Shown here: in pieces, positions 44,203 to 52,435 of the stretch
Numbering within the stretch: position 1 is the stretch's first letter
Layout: every line of letters begins with the position of its first letter
Assembly: GCA_025055285.1 (NCBI GenBank)
Contig: JANWXM010000012.1
Coordinates: forward strand, 43,871-107,870
Reading direction: 5' to 3'
DNA: 64,000 bases
Source: Saprospiraceae bacterium
GTDB taxonomy: Bacteria; Bacteroidota; Bacteroidia; Chitinophagales; Saprospiraceae
Notes under the pieces: model-generated
What the model saw: only the letters and a program-made list of their open reading frames with translations
Database searches by the model: none
Told to the model about the DNA's origin: nothing
Position numbers and translations under genes: made by a program

Positions 44203-44982
44203 GTTGTTGTTTTTAAAATGGTTAGGCAATAATATGCGACAGATTGTTTACTTTTTGGACACAGCCTTCAGCCCCTGCCTTGGGCACTTTCGGCGCGGCG
44301 AAGATACAGCAGGGCTCAATTGCCAACTGGCGCTCATTTTATTCCATTTCAAGGGTAAGAGGTTGCAATGGGTATATCCTACTGAGAATCAGAGTGTATT
44401 CATTTCAAAAGGGTTTCCAAAAAACTCAACTGCCCCATTCTACAATGGGAATCCTTCTTTCTCCTTGCGCCAAGAGGCATCTTTTGTTGTTTAAAAAATC
44501 CTTCACTGCCTGCTGTACCGCTCGAGCGCAGTTTTAGGTTGGTAATGAGGTAAGCATACAAACAGGTGTAAAAAACGCCTCAGTTCTGTGCTTTCGAAAA
44601 ATCTTGCTTAGAAGCAGGCAAATCTTCTGCTTCAAGATCCCCTGATTTCGAATAAAAAGGCGGCAAATTGTTCCTTTGAACCTAACTTGCTAGCTGAGGA
44701 TACCTTTAGGCGCATTGCGATCTAAGCTGGTCCACAACTGCCTGTGGTATAACATCCTGTTTTATGCATGGGCCCTTCGGCATACGGCGGTGTCGCACTC
44801 TCGGGCGGTCCTGCACAGACATCTTTAGCTCCTCCTGCGCAGTTTTCTTTTTTTCTAAGCTGCTTTGAACGACAGCAGTGCAGAGTGTATAGCAAACAAG
44901 TAATAGTTATTGAGGATACCTTCGCACTTCGAAGGGGCGCAATAAGAAGAGAAAGTGCGTTTGCGCCATAATTTTGCTGTCG
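44203..44982. other. Long divergent spacer between pckA and the DnaQ/GIY-YIG gene
   Basis: No gene supported. It includes possible pckA promoters (TATTATTG at 44234-44227 and TATCTTCG at 44306-44299, each one mismatch). There is a small hairpin GAAGCAG/CTGCTTC (44611-44633), and the leaderless promoter at 44969-44976 at the right edge. Long upstream regions before pckA can hold catabolite control sites, but I recognise no CRP-like palindrome. Confidence 0.45.
44969..44976 (+). promoter_or_regulatory. -7 promoter element of a leaderless gene
   Basis: TAATTTTG matches TAnnTTTG, and only 6 nt separate it from the ATG at 44983. A TTG start at 44974 would lie inside the promoter, so it is rejected. 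Confidence 0.6.
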
Positions 44983-46374
44983 ATGTATGCTATTGTTGAC
45001 GTAGAGACCACAGGCGGGTCGGCTCGATATGAGCGAGTGATCGAGATAGCTATCGTGCTATACGATGGCCGGCGTATAGTAGACACGTTCTCTACGTTGC
45101 TTTATCCTGAGCGGAGCATTCCATGGAACATCACACGCGTTACAGGCATAACTGATGAGATGGTGGCCAATGCGCCGCGCTTCTTTGAAGTGGCTCGTCG
45201 CATTGTGGAGATGACGCGCGAGGCAATCTTTGTAGCGCACAATGTTTCGTTTGACTACGGCTTTCTGCGTGAAGAATTTGCGCGCTTAGGCTATACCTAT
45301 ACATGCCGTCAACGCCTGTGCACAGTGCGGTTAGCGCGCAAGGTATTCCCAGGGTTGCCTAGTTATAGCCTTGATCACCTGCGCGTCCATTTTGGCATTG
45401 ATTCAGGGCGTTCGCATCGAGCTTTGGACGACGCGTTGGCCACTACCCAACTTCTAGAACGCATCTTGGCTACTCAGCAGGGCCAGCAAAATATCCGCTC
45501 TTTTATTCATCAAGGAGTTCAGGCTTCTCGACTGCCTGAAGGTATCTCCCTCGAATGCTTGCACGAAGCTCCAGAAGCTTGTGGCGTCTATTACCTACAC
45601 GACGCCCAAGGCGATGTCGTGTACGTGGGCAAAAGCGTAGATATTCGCAAGCGCTTGTTGGAGCATTTTGCCGACACATCGCCCAAAGGCGAAAAATTGC
45701 GTGCTGGGGTGGCGGACTTTAGTTACGAAGTTACGGGTAGCGAATTGGTAGCTTTACTCTTAGAGAGCGCTGAAATCAAGCGCTTGCAACCTCGTCTCAA
45801 CCGGGCATTGCGAACGCGCCAGTTTATGGCTGCGATTTATACTTACACTGACGAATGCGGTTATCGGCGATTGGTCGTAGGGCGCATGCGGCGACGTTTA
45901 CGTCCCTCTTTAGAATGCATTGTTGAGCTACCGCGCCTCTCGAACGCCCGCAATTGGTTGAGAAGTGTGGCCCAGCGATTTGAACTATGTTATAAACTCT
46001 GTCATCTAGAGGACTCTACAGGCGCCTGCTTCCATTACGCCATGCACCGCTGTGCAGGGGCTTGCGTAGGTGCTGAACCTCCTGAGGCATACAATAGGAG
46101 AGTCGAACGAGCCATTAGTGCCTTATCGCGCGGATTGTCAGGTAGTTTTGTTCTCATTGAGCCGGGGCGCACGCCAGAAGAACGAGCGATGATAGTGGTG
46201 TTGAGAGGAGTTTTTGCAGGTTACGCCTACTGTTCTGCAAATGAGCAGCTTTCGCTCTCAGACGTCCTTGGTCTTGCGCGCGTACCTTACAAAGACTTAG
46301 ATGCAGCGCGCATTATCCGCAGCTACATGGAGCAGCACAATGGTACTCTGAACGTAGTTCCACTTGAAATTTAG
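44983..46374 (+). CDS. DnaQ-type exonuclease fused to a UvrC/Cho-like GIY-YIG nuclease
   Basis: A 463-residue two-domain nuclease. The N-terminal DEDDh exonuclease (about 1-165) has D6/E8 in IVDVETTGG, D91 in NVSFDYGF, and H145/D150 in SHRALDDA. The GIY-YIG domain (about 195-275) has GVYY (201-204), YVGKS (214-218), an arginine in IRKR and a catalytic glutamate in LLLESAEIKRLQPRLN. This DnaQ-Cho fusion recurs in Bacteroidota and actinobacteria and is thought to act in DNA repair, cutting like UvrC/Cho and then trimming. The C-terminal about 190 residues contain cysteine-rich CFHYAMHRCAGACVG, as in Cho/UvrC-like relatives. Confidence 0.9.
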   Translation: MYAIVDVETTGGSARYERVIEIAIVLYDGRRIVDTFSTLLYPERSIPWNITRVTGITDEMVANAPRFFEVARRIVEMTREAIFVAHNVSFDYGFLREEFARLGYTYTCRQRLCTVRLARKVFPGLPSYSLDHLRVHFGIDSGRSHRALDDALATTQLLERILATQQGQQNIRSFIHQGVQASRLPEGISLECLHEAPEACGVYYLHDAQGDVVYVGKSVDIRKRLLEHFADTSPKGEKLRAGVADFSYEVTGSELVALLLESAEIKRLQPRLNRALRTRQFMAAIYTYTDECGYRRLVVGRMRRRLRPSLECIVELPRLSNARNWLRSVAQRFELCYKLCHLEDSTGACFHYAMHRCAGACVGAEPPEAYNRRVERAISALSRGLSGSFVLIEPGRTPEERAMIVVLRGVFAGYAYCSANEQLSLSDVLGLARVPYKDLDAARIIRSYMEQHNGTLNVVPLEI

Positions 46375-46451
46375 GTTAGAGACCCTAAGTGTAAGTGCGC
46401 GATGCTCTGTCCTTTGTTCGCAAGGAATTTGCTTCGGTTGCTTTTCGACCG

Positions 46452-47444
46452 CTAATAAGACCACTTTAAATAAACGGAGCCCCACGTGAAACCACCTCCA
46501 AAGGCCGTTAGAATGAGGTCGTCATCTTTCTTTAGGCGGTCTTCGTACTCCCACAAGCACAATGGAATAGTAGCTGCTGTAGTGTTGCCGTACTTGTGGA
46601 TGTTAACCATTACCTTTTCCATAGGAATGCCTAGATGCTCGGCTACAGAGGCAATGATGCGCATATTGGCCTGATGAGGTACTACCCAGTCTATTTCTTC
46701 AGGAGTTTTATGATTACGGCGGAGGATTTCTTTAGCGGTGGAGACCATGCCTTCAACAGCAAACTTAAATACGCGCTTACCCTCTTGGTAGACGTAGTGT
46801 TCCCGGCGAGCGATAGTCTCAAAGGAGGGGGGGCGCAGCGAACCACCTGCTTTCATGTGCAAATATTCGCGCCCCGAGCCATCACCCCGCAATACAAAAT
46901 CGTGGATACCTGTGCCATCGCGTCGTCCCTCTAGAAGCACTGCTCCAGCCCCGTCACCGAAAAGCACACAAGTGTTGCGGTCGGTGTAGTCTACGATAGA
47001 GGACATCATGTCAGCTCCTACGACGACGACCTTTTCGTAGGCGCCCGAAACGATAAATTGTGCCCCTGTAGTCAGGGCGTACAAGAAGCCTGAACAAGCG
47101 GCATTGATGTCAAAGCCAAAGGCGTTTTTAGCGCCTACTTTATCGCACACCGTATTGGCGGTGTCAGGAAAGACCATATCGGCTGTGACAGTAGCGACGA
47201 TGAGCAGGTCTATTTCTCCGGGCGAAATGCCGGTTTTAGTTATTAGGCCACGCACAGCTTCAGCAGCCATGTCACTGGTGGCCCAGCCAGGTGTACGCAG
47301 GATGCGGCGCTCTTTGATGCCCGTGCGGGTAGTAATCCACTCGTCGGAGGTGTCTACCATTTTCTCTAAGTCGGCGTTCGTGAGTCGGTCTTCCGGTACC
47401 CAGCCGTTGACACCTGTAATGGCAGCTCGCAGTTTATTCGGCAT
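46452..47444 (-). CDS. fabH: Beta-ketoacyl-ACP synthase III
   Basis: A 330-residue KAS III that condenses an acyl-CoA starter with malonyl-ACP, the first step of fatty acid elongation. In Bacteroidota, branched starters such as isobutyryl-CoA are used. The nucleophile C117 lies in INAACSGFLYAL, the histidine in WVVPHQANMRI, and the asparagine in HKYGNTTAATIP. The N-terminal TSDEWITTRTGIKERRI motif and length are normal. A perfect -7 element lies 26 nt upstream (47478-47471). The presence of IcmF in the same window makes a branched acyl-CoA supply plausible, but that link is inference. Confidence 0.95.
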   Translation of the reverse strand: MPNKLRAAITGVNGWVPEDRLTNADLEKMVDTSDEWITTRTGIKERRILRTPGWATSDMAAEAVRGLITKTGISPGEIDLLIVATVTADMVFPDTANTVCDKVGAKNAFGFDINAACSGFLYALTTGAQFIVSGAYEKVVVVGADMMSSIVDYTDRNTCVLFGDGAGAVLLEGRRDGTGIHDFVLRGDGSGREYLHMKAGGSLRPPSFETIARREHYVYQEGKRVFKFAVEGMVSTAKEILRRNHKTPEEIDWVVPHQANMRIIASVAEHLGIPMEKVMVNIHKYGNTTAATIPLCLWEYEDRLKKDDDLILTAFGGGFTWGSVYLKWSY

Positions 47445-47470
47445 ATATTAACTTGTAGTTAAACCGGCAG

Positions 47471-47478
47471 CAAAGGTA
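47471..47478 (-). promoter_or_regulatory. -7 promoter element for fabH
   Basis: TACCTTTG on the minus strand, a perfect match, with a leader of about 20 nt before the ATG at 47444. It lies back to back with the prenyltransferase promoter, 37 bp away. Confidence 0.55.
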
Positions 47479-47515
47479 TCGGCAAAAGTTGGCAGCATAA
47501 GGTTTGGTGAGCACG

Positions 47516-47523
47516 TATTTTTG
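47516..47523 (+). promoter_or_regulatory. -7 promoter element of the leaderless prenyltransferase gene
   Basis: TATTTTTG matches TAnnTTTG and is 7 nt before the ATG at 47531. An upstream TTG at 47504 would precede the transcript start, so it is rejected. Confidence 0.6.
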
Positions 47524-47530
47524 CCGGCAA

Positions 47531-48397
47531 ATGAAGCACTATTTATCGCTTATTAAATTTAGTCATACAGTCTTTGCGTTGCCCTTCGCTTTGGTGGGCT
47601 TTTTCGTGGGTGTTTCAGAGCAGGGAATTGGTCTGGATTGGCGACTTTTTTTCCTGGTCATCTTGTGCATGGTATTTGCCCGCAGTGCCGCCATGGCCTT
47701 CAATCGCTGGCTTGACCGCGATGTTGATGCCCTCAATCCGCGCACACGGATGCGCGAAATTCCCGCTGGCGTTATCTCTCCGAAGGCGGCGCTGCGCTTT
47801 GTTGTACTGTCTTGCGGCCTCTTCATTGCCACCACTTATTTTATCAATTCCTTGTGTTTCTATCTGTCGCCCATCGCTCTGGCTGTCGTGCTGGGCTACA
47901 GTTACACTAAGCGTTTTACTTGGCTCTGCCATGTCGTGCTGGGTACAGGATTAGCTCTTGCTCCTATAGGAGCGTATATTGCTGCAACTGGCCGCTTTGG
48001 GTGGATTTCTGTCCTGTATGGTTTAGCTGTTTTATTTTGGACAGCGGGCTTTGATATCATCTACGCCCTGCAAGATGAAGAGTTTGACCGCGAAAACCGC
48101 CTATTTTCCATACCTGCTTATGTCGGCAAAGCACGGGCCTTGAGTATCTCAGAGTGGTTTCACCTTGGTGCAGCAGCGTTCATGGTCATGGCAGGGGGGC
48201 TCATGCACCAGCGCCTAGCGGAAGCCCATTGGCTTACGTGGTTAGGCACTGCCATCTTTTTGGTTATGCTCGTTTATCAGCACCGATTAGTGAAGCCTAA
48301 CGATTTAAGCCGGGTAAATATGGCTTTCTTCACTACTAACGGCATAGCTAGTCTTATTTTTGGCTCCTTGACAGTGCTAGATTTGACAATTCTTTAG
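47531..48397 (+). CDS. UbiA family prenyltransferase, MqnP-like
   Basis: A 288-residue membrane prenyltransferase. Two aspartate-rich motifs are visible: NRWLDRDVDALNPRTRMREIPAG (first, about 54-76) and GFDIIYALQDEEFDRENRLFSIP (second, about 175-198). This pair with these spacings matches the TIGR01475 branch (MqnP), which prenylates the aromatic intermediate of futalosine-pathway menaquinone synthesis. 4-hydroxybenzoate prenyltransferase (UbiA) is less likely in this phylum. About eight membrane helices are evident. The start at 47531 is set by the promoter and by the conserved beginning MKHYLSLIKFSHTVFALPFA. Confidence 0.85.
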   Translation: MKHYLSLIKFSHTVFALPFALVGFFVGVSEQGIGLDWRLFFLVILCMVFARSAAMAFNRWLDRDVDALNPRTRMREIPAGVISPKAALRFVVLSCGLFIATTYFINSLCFYLSPIALAVVLGYSYTKRFTWLCHVVLGTGLALAPIGAYIAATGRFGWISVLYGLAVLFWTAGFDIIYALQDEEFDRENRLFSIPAYVGKARALSISEWFHLGAAAFMVMAGGLMHQRLAEAHWLTWLGTAIFLVMLVYQHRLVKPNDLSRVNMAFFTTNGIASLIFGSLTVLDLTIL

Positions 48398-48410
48398 CAA
48401 GCCACCCTTT

Positions 48411-48965
48411 CTATTGGAGCTCCAGAATTTTTTGGAATAGCCTCTGCTCATCACCCGGGCGAAACCCTTTTTGATGGTAGGCTATCTTGCCCTCTTTATC
48501 TAGCAAGAAGATCTGTGGAAGGCCGTTCAGACCACCTGGCATAACGACGCGAAAAAACCGATGCACGTCCCAGTACACCTCGAAGGGAAAGCCTAATTCG
48601 CGAGCAATACGCGCTATGTCGCGGAAGCGATGAGGATAATCGAGCGAAATGGCCAGTATGCGGAAATTGGCTTGCTTCCTCCAGGCTTCATACTGCGCTG
48701 CATAAGTTGTTAATTCCGCTCGACAGGGACCGCACGTGGTGAGCCAAAAAGCGAGAACAATGGGTTGTTTAGGGCCCTTTTCCGGTTGAGCCAAGACTTG
48801 CTCGGAGGTAAAAAACCGGCTGCTGTCCATGTCTGCGAGCAGAATGTTGTAGGGATAAACTGTATCCAGAACATATTTGGGATACCGGTAGATAATTTGG
48901 CCCTCACCCTGTTGGACACAGCTTAAAAGGCAGGCATTAAGAAAAATGGCGTATAGGTTTTTCAT
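48411..48965 (-). CDS. TlpA-like thioredoxin family protein (secreted or lipoprotein)
   Basis: A 184-residue protein with an N-terminal hydrophobic export signal (about 1-16, ending near LLSC; a lipobox-like cysteine C16 suggests a lipoprotein). The thioredoxin domain contains LTTCGPCRAEL with the C78-G-P-C81 redox pair, and GLPQIFLLDKEGKIAY with the cis-proline. It should act as a periplasmic thiol-disulfide oxidoreductase of the TlpA/ResA type. It ends 13 nt from the convergent prenyltransferase gene. A minus-strand TATTTTTG (49030-49023) lies 57 nt upstream and forms a divergent pair with the phosphohexomutase promoter. Confidence 0.88.
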   Translation of the reverse strand: MKNLYAIFLNACLLSCVQQGEGQIIYRYPKYVLDTVYPYNILLADMDSSRFFTSEQVLAQPEKGPKQPIVLAFWLTTCGPCRAELTTYAAQYEAWRKQANFRILAISLDYPHRFRDIARIARELGFPFEVYWDVHRFFRVVMPGGLNGLPQIFLLDKEGKIAYHQKGFRPGDEQRLFQKILELQ

Positions 48966-49022
48966 GAAATAATTTTTTTACAGGGAATAAAAATAAAAGA
49001 GGCTTTTTTGGCTTTTCACGGG

Positions 49023-49030
49023 CAAAAATA
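49023..49030 (-). promoter_or_regulatory. -7 promoter element for the TlpA-like gene
   Basis: TATTTTTG on the minus strand matches TAnnTTTG, 57 nt before the ATG at 48965. It lies 13 bp from the oppositely oriented element at 49044-49051. Confidence 0.45.
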
Positions 49031-49043
49031 CGTTTCGCCCTAA

Positions 49044-49051
49044 TATTTTTG
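49044..49051 (+). promoter_or_regulatory. -7 promoter element for the phosphohexomutase gene
   Basis: TATTTTTG matches TAnnTTTG; the leader to the ATG at 49139 would be about 80 nt. Confidence 0.45.
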
Positions 49052-49138
49052 CCGCCAACCATAGCAAATTTAGTCGGAGTTATGGGCGCATTGCTCGCAA
49101 AGGAGAAGTCAAAATAGAATAAAATACTAGATATATTT

Positions 49139-50539
49139 ATGGCAATATCTATTAAATTTGGTACTGATGGTTGGCGGGCTATAATTGCCGACGACTATAC
49201 AGTAGAAAATATAAAGCGGGTTGCCGAGGCGACCGCCCGCTATATGAAGGAGCGCCGAATGAAACGCGCCGTAATCGGTTATGACTGTCGTTTTGGCGGT
49301 CAACTTTTTGCAGAAACAACAGCTCGCGTATTAGGCGCATACGGTATAAAATGTTATGTCGGAACAGGTTTTGTATCTACGCCTATGGTTTCGTTAGGCG
49401 TAGTCAAGACGAAAAGCGACTTAGGAGTTGTCATCACCGCTAGCCACAACCCTCCTTCTTACAACGGTTATAAGCTCAAGGCTGCGTACGGGGGGCCTAT
49501 GGTACCAGCAGAGATAGCCGCCGTGGAGGCTCTTGTACCTGAAGCATGTACACTTTCCCACCTGCCTACGGCAAACGAACTGCGCAGCAAGAACCTATAC
49601 GTAGAGGCGGATTTAGAAAAAATATACTTGCAGCATGTGCGCAAAAACTTTGACCTGAAGAGCATTAAAGCTAAAGCAGGCCGCCTTGCTTATGATGCTA
49701 TGTATGGAGCTGGTCAGAACGCTGTGCGCAAACTTTTGCCGCGATCGGTTTTCTTGCGCTGCGACTGGAATCCTGGCATGTACGGCCAGGCACCTGAGCC
49801 GATCCATCGTAACTTGCTAACTTTGAGTGAGTTAGTTCGTAAGAATCCAAAAATCACAGCGGGATTAGCTAACGATGGCGATGCCGACCGGATTGGGATG
49901 TACGACGAGGAAGGCAAATTTGTAGACAGCCATCATTTATTGCTCATCCTGTTGCTTTACCTACACCGATATAAGGGCATGAGCGGCAAGGTCGTGTTCA
50001 CCTTTTCTGTTACTGATAAGTTGCGCAAAATGGCCGAAATCTTTGGTTTACCTTATGCCGTTACGCCAGTAGGCTTTAAGTACATTGCCGAGATTATGAT
50101 GCGCGAGGATGTTCTTATCGGAGGCGAAGAGTCGGGTGGTTTAGCAGTCAAGGGGCACATTCCTGAGCGCGATGGCATTTGGATGGGCTTATTGGTGTTA
50201 GAATTCATGGCAAAGACAGGAAAGACCATTAAAGGACTAGTGCAAGAAGTTTACGATATCGTAGGACCGTTTGCTTTTGAACGCGATGACTTGCATATTA
50301 CTGAAGGGCAAAAGCAAGCAATTATTACTGCTTGCCGTTCGCGCCAATACACAACCTTCGGCCCTTATCGTGTGCATTGGGTTGAGGACCTAGATGGCTG
50401 GAAGTTTCATCTTGGAGAGGAATGCTGGGTAATGATCCGCGCTAGTGGTACTGAGCCCGTACTGCGGGTTTATGCCCAGGGTCCTGACTCTGCGGTATGC
50501 CGCGACATTTTAGATGCGACGCGAGCGACTATCCTCTAG
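49139..50539 (+). CDS. Phosphoglucomutase/phosphomannomutase family protein
   Basis: A 466-residue alpha-D-phosphohexomutase that moves phosphate between C1 and C6 of a hexose. Catalytic serine S102 in ITASHNPPSYNGYK, metal loop DGDADR (about 246-251), sugar-binding GGEESGG and phosphate-binding RASGTEP are all present in the usual order. The N-terminus KFGTDGWRAIIADDY also fits. Whether glucose, mannose or glucosamine is preferred cannot be told. It overlaps the convergent T9SS cargo gene by 4 nt at its stop. Confidence 0.93.
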   Translation: MAISIKFGTDGWRAIIADDYTVENIKRVAEATARYMKERRMKRAVIGYDCRFGGQLFAETTARVLGAYGIKCYVGTGFVSTPMVSLGVVKTKSDLGVVITASHNPPSYNGYKLKAAYGGPMVPAEIAAVEALVPEACTLSHLPTANELRSKNLYVEADLEKIYLQHVRKNFDLKSIKAKAGRLAYDAMYGAGQNAVRKLLPRSVFLRCDWNPGMYGQAPEPIHRNLLTLSELVRKNPKITAGLANDGDADRIGMYDEEGKFVDSHHLLLILLLYLHRYKGMSGKVVFTFSVTDKLRKMAEIFGLPYAVTPVGFKYIAEIMMREDVLIGGEESGGLAVKGHIPERDGIWMGLLVLEFMAKTGKTIKGLVQEVYDIVGPFAFERDDLHITEGQKQAIITACRSRQYTTFGPYRVHWVEDLDGWKFHLGEECWVMIRASGTEPVLRVYAQGPDSAVCRDILDATRATIL

Positions 50540-51858
50540 CGCAAGAGGGCAACATCGCCTGTTAGATGCGATTCGCTGCCGTTGGTGTAGCGCACCACAG
50601 CCCTCCAAAGGTAAACTCCCGAAGCAGCAAGTTGTCCGTTGAAGAAGCCATCCCAGCCCATCGAGGGTATGCCTGGCGCAAAATTTCGCCGCTCAAAACA
50701 CAGCTGCCCCTGGCGGTCGTATACCTGCAGGAGCACGACTTGCTCTACGCCCGATTCGGCATAAAGAGTAAAGCTGCGGTTCTCAGGCTCTAGTGCCTGA
50801 GGCCAGAAAGCGTTAGGAGCGTACACTTTGCGCTCTTCGCGCACTTCTAAATGCAAGCGGGTCGTTGCAACGCAGCCCTCCTCGCTTATGGCCGTTATCC
50901 GATAAGTTGTGCTGAAAAAAGGCGATAGCTTTACTTGGGTCGGTGAAATATGTTCCACGCCTGTTAGCGGTTGCCAACGCACCTCTTTTAAAGACAGACT
51001 AGAAATAAGTGTACGATGGAGGGTGTCGCCGCGAAAGATTAGCGTATCTGAACCCGCTTCTATAGAGAAAGGCAAACCCGCCGGTATGACAGCGGCTACG
51101 GATAACGAACAGCCAGCTGCGTCTTCAATATGAAGCCAATGCACGCCTGGCGCCAGAGAGTCCCAAAAGGGGAGAGTACCAAAAGCTGCATTGTCTAGGG
51201 AAAACAGGTAAGGAGGGCGCCCACCTGAAATAGCAGACAAGTATAACCGTCCGTTGCGCCGCCCAGCGCAACTCTCTCCAAAAACTTGTACATCGGCCTG
51301 TATCGGCGTAGGAAGTTGTACCAGGGTATCGACTACAATTTGGCATCCCTTCGAATCAGTAGCCGTCACTCGCCAAGTTCCAGAAGTAAGACTATCTACG
51401 CGCGAAGACGTGTTGCCATTTGACCACAAATAGGTGTAAGGCGGTGTACCACCTTTCACATAAAAAAAACCAACAGACCAGCCTGGATATGTACACGGGT
51501 TGGGGGGGGCGAATACGAAAAAGTATCCTTCAAGCGGTTCAGGTTCTGGTAAGAGCATCTCCATACGACTCGTTTTTCCATCGCTTGCGGTAAATTCAAA
51601 TCGGTATAGGCCTCCTGGCAGTTGGGTTAAGTCAAAGGATATCCCTAGGTGTTGTAGTACACCCTTGCCTTGAATATCGCGCGATGAGTTTTTCCAAGAA
51701 AATGTTACTGGAGGCACCCCTTGTTCTAGGGTCAAGCACCAGCCACCGTCGTTGCTGTTGGCACAGGAAGGCGATTTTGGCTCTGCTTTTACGGAAATTT
51801 GCCCTGAAGCAAGGGATGGTATGAGCCCAAACAGGCAGAGAAGGGTTCTGTGGTTCAT
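50536..51858 (-). CDS. Secreted SprB-repeat protein with CHU_C-type (type B) T9SS domain
   Basis: A 440-residue surface protein. A signal peptide (about 1-19) is followed by SprB-like beta repeats (GGTPPYTYLWSNGNTSS, DSLTSGTWRVTATDSKGC and ISGGRPPYLFSLDN...GVHWLHIEDAAGCS), typical of Bacteroidota adhesins and gliding proteins. The C-terminal about 95 residues (KVYAPNAFWPQALEP ... LQVYDRQGQLCFERRNF ... GWDGFFNGQLAASGVYLWRAVVRYTNG) form a gliding-motility-associated CHU_C domain, a type B T9SS signal. It should be exported by T9SS and act in adhesion or motility, though no gliding genes are in the window. Confidence 0.88.
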   Translation of the reverse strand: MNHRTLLCLFGLIPSLASGQISVKAEPKSPSCANSNDGGWCLTLEQGVPPVTFSWKNSSRDIQGKGVLQHLGISFDLTQLPGGLYRFEFTASDGKTSRMEMLLPEPEPLEGYFFVFAPPNPCTYPGWSVGFFYVKGGTPPYTYLWSNGNTSSRVDSLTSGTWRVTATDSKGCQIVVDTLVQLPTPIQADVQVFGESCAGRRNGRLYLSAISGGRPPYLFSLDNAAFGTLPFWDSLAPGVHWLHIEDAAGCSLSVAAVIPAGLPFSIEAGSDTLIFRGDTLHRTLISSLSLKEVRWQPLTGVEHISPTQVKLSPFFSTTYRITAISEEGCVATTRLHLEVREERKVYAPNAFWPQALEPENRSFTLYAESGVEQVVLLQVYDRQGQLCFERRNFAPGIPSMGWDGFFNGQLAASGVYLWRAVVRYTNGSESHLTGDVALLR

Positions 51859-52010
51859 GGATTCACGACGTTGAACTAGAGGATAGGAAAATCAGCCTTC
51901 GGCTAGAGAGATACTCACCGAAGATGCGGGCAGAGGGGATGAGAAAAAGAATGCTTACGGGCGCATGGGGCAAGGATTTGGCGCGTAAGCAATAAAAGAT
52001 ACTACAAAGA

Positions 52011-52424
52011 TTATTCCCATTCGCGCTGCTTGCGAAAAGCTACCCCGCGAAAAAAAGCTATGGGCGTACCATCAGTTCGCTGAACGCGAACAGTGTAGTA
52101 TGAGAGATGATTACTTACGTGGTCTTCTGCAGCTATAGCAATTAGTTCGTCGCCGCTGCGTACAGGAGCAACGTGCTCAATGGAGCAATGAATAGAGAGC
52201 GCCTGACGGCCATGTGTGTTGCAAGCGAAAGCAAAAGCGCTGTCTGCCAGTGAGAAAGCAATGCCTCCGTGAGCAACACCAAAACCATTGGTCATCTCCG
52301 GGCGTACCGTCATGCGCAAGGTGCATTGACCTAATCCAATGGACACCAGTTCCATTCCCATCCACTGGCTAAAAGGGTCGTTGTCATACATACGACGAAA
52401 AACTTCCTGCGGCGTAAGAGGCAT
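52011..52424 (-). CDS. paaI: PaaI family hotdog thioesterase
   Basis: A 137-residue hotdog-fold acyl-CoA thioesterase. The signature MTNGFGVAHGGIAFSLADSAFAFACNTHG matches PaaI, which removes stalled aromatic or hydroxylated phenylacetyl-CoA intermediates. Active-site Asp is in the LADSAFAFA part and HGG precedes it. It begins 11 nt after the 3-hydroxyacyl-CoA dehydrogenase gene on the same strand, so it is probably its operon partner. Phenylacetate catabolism genes paaABCDE are not in the window, so the true pathway may differ. Confidence 0.88.
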   Translation of the reverse strand: MPLTPQEVFRRMYDNDPFSQWMGMELVSIGLGQCTLRMTVRPEMTNGFGVAHGGIAFSLADSAFAFACNTHGRQALSIHCSIEHVAPVRSGDELIAIAAEDHVSNHLSYYTVRVQRTDGTPIAFFRGVAFRKQREWE

Positions 52425-52435
52425 GGCAAGTCTTT

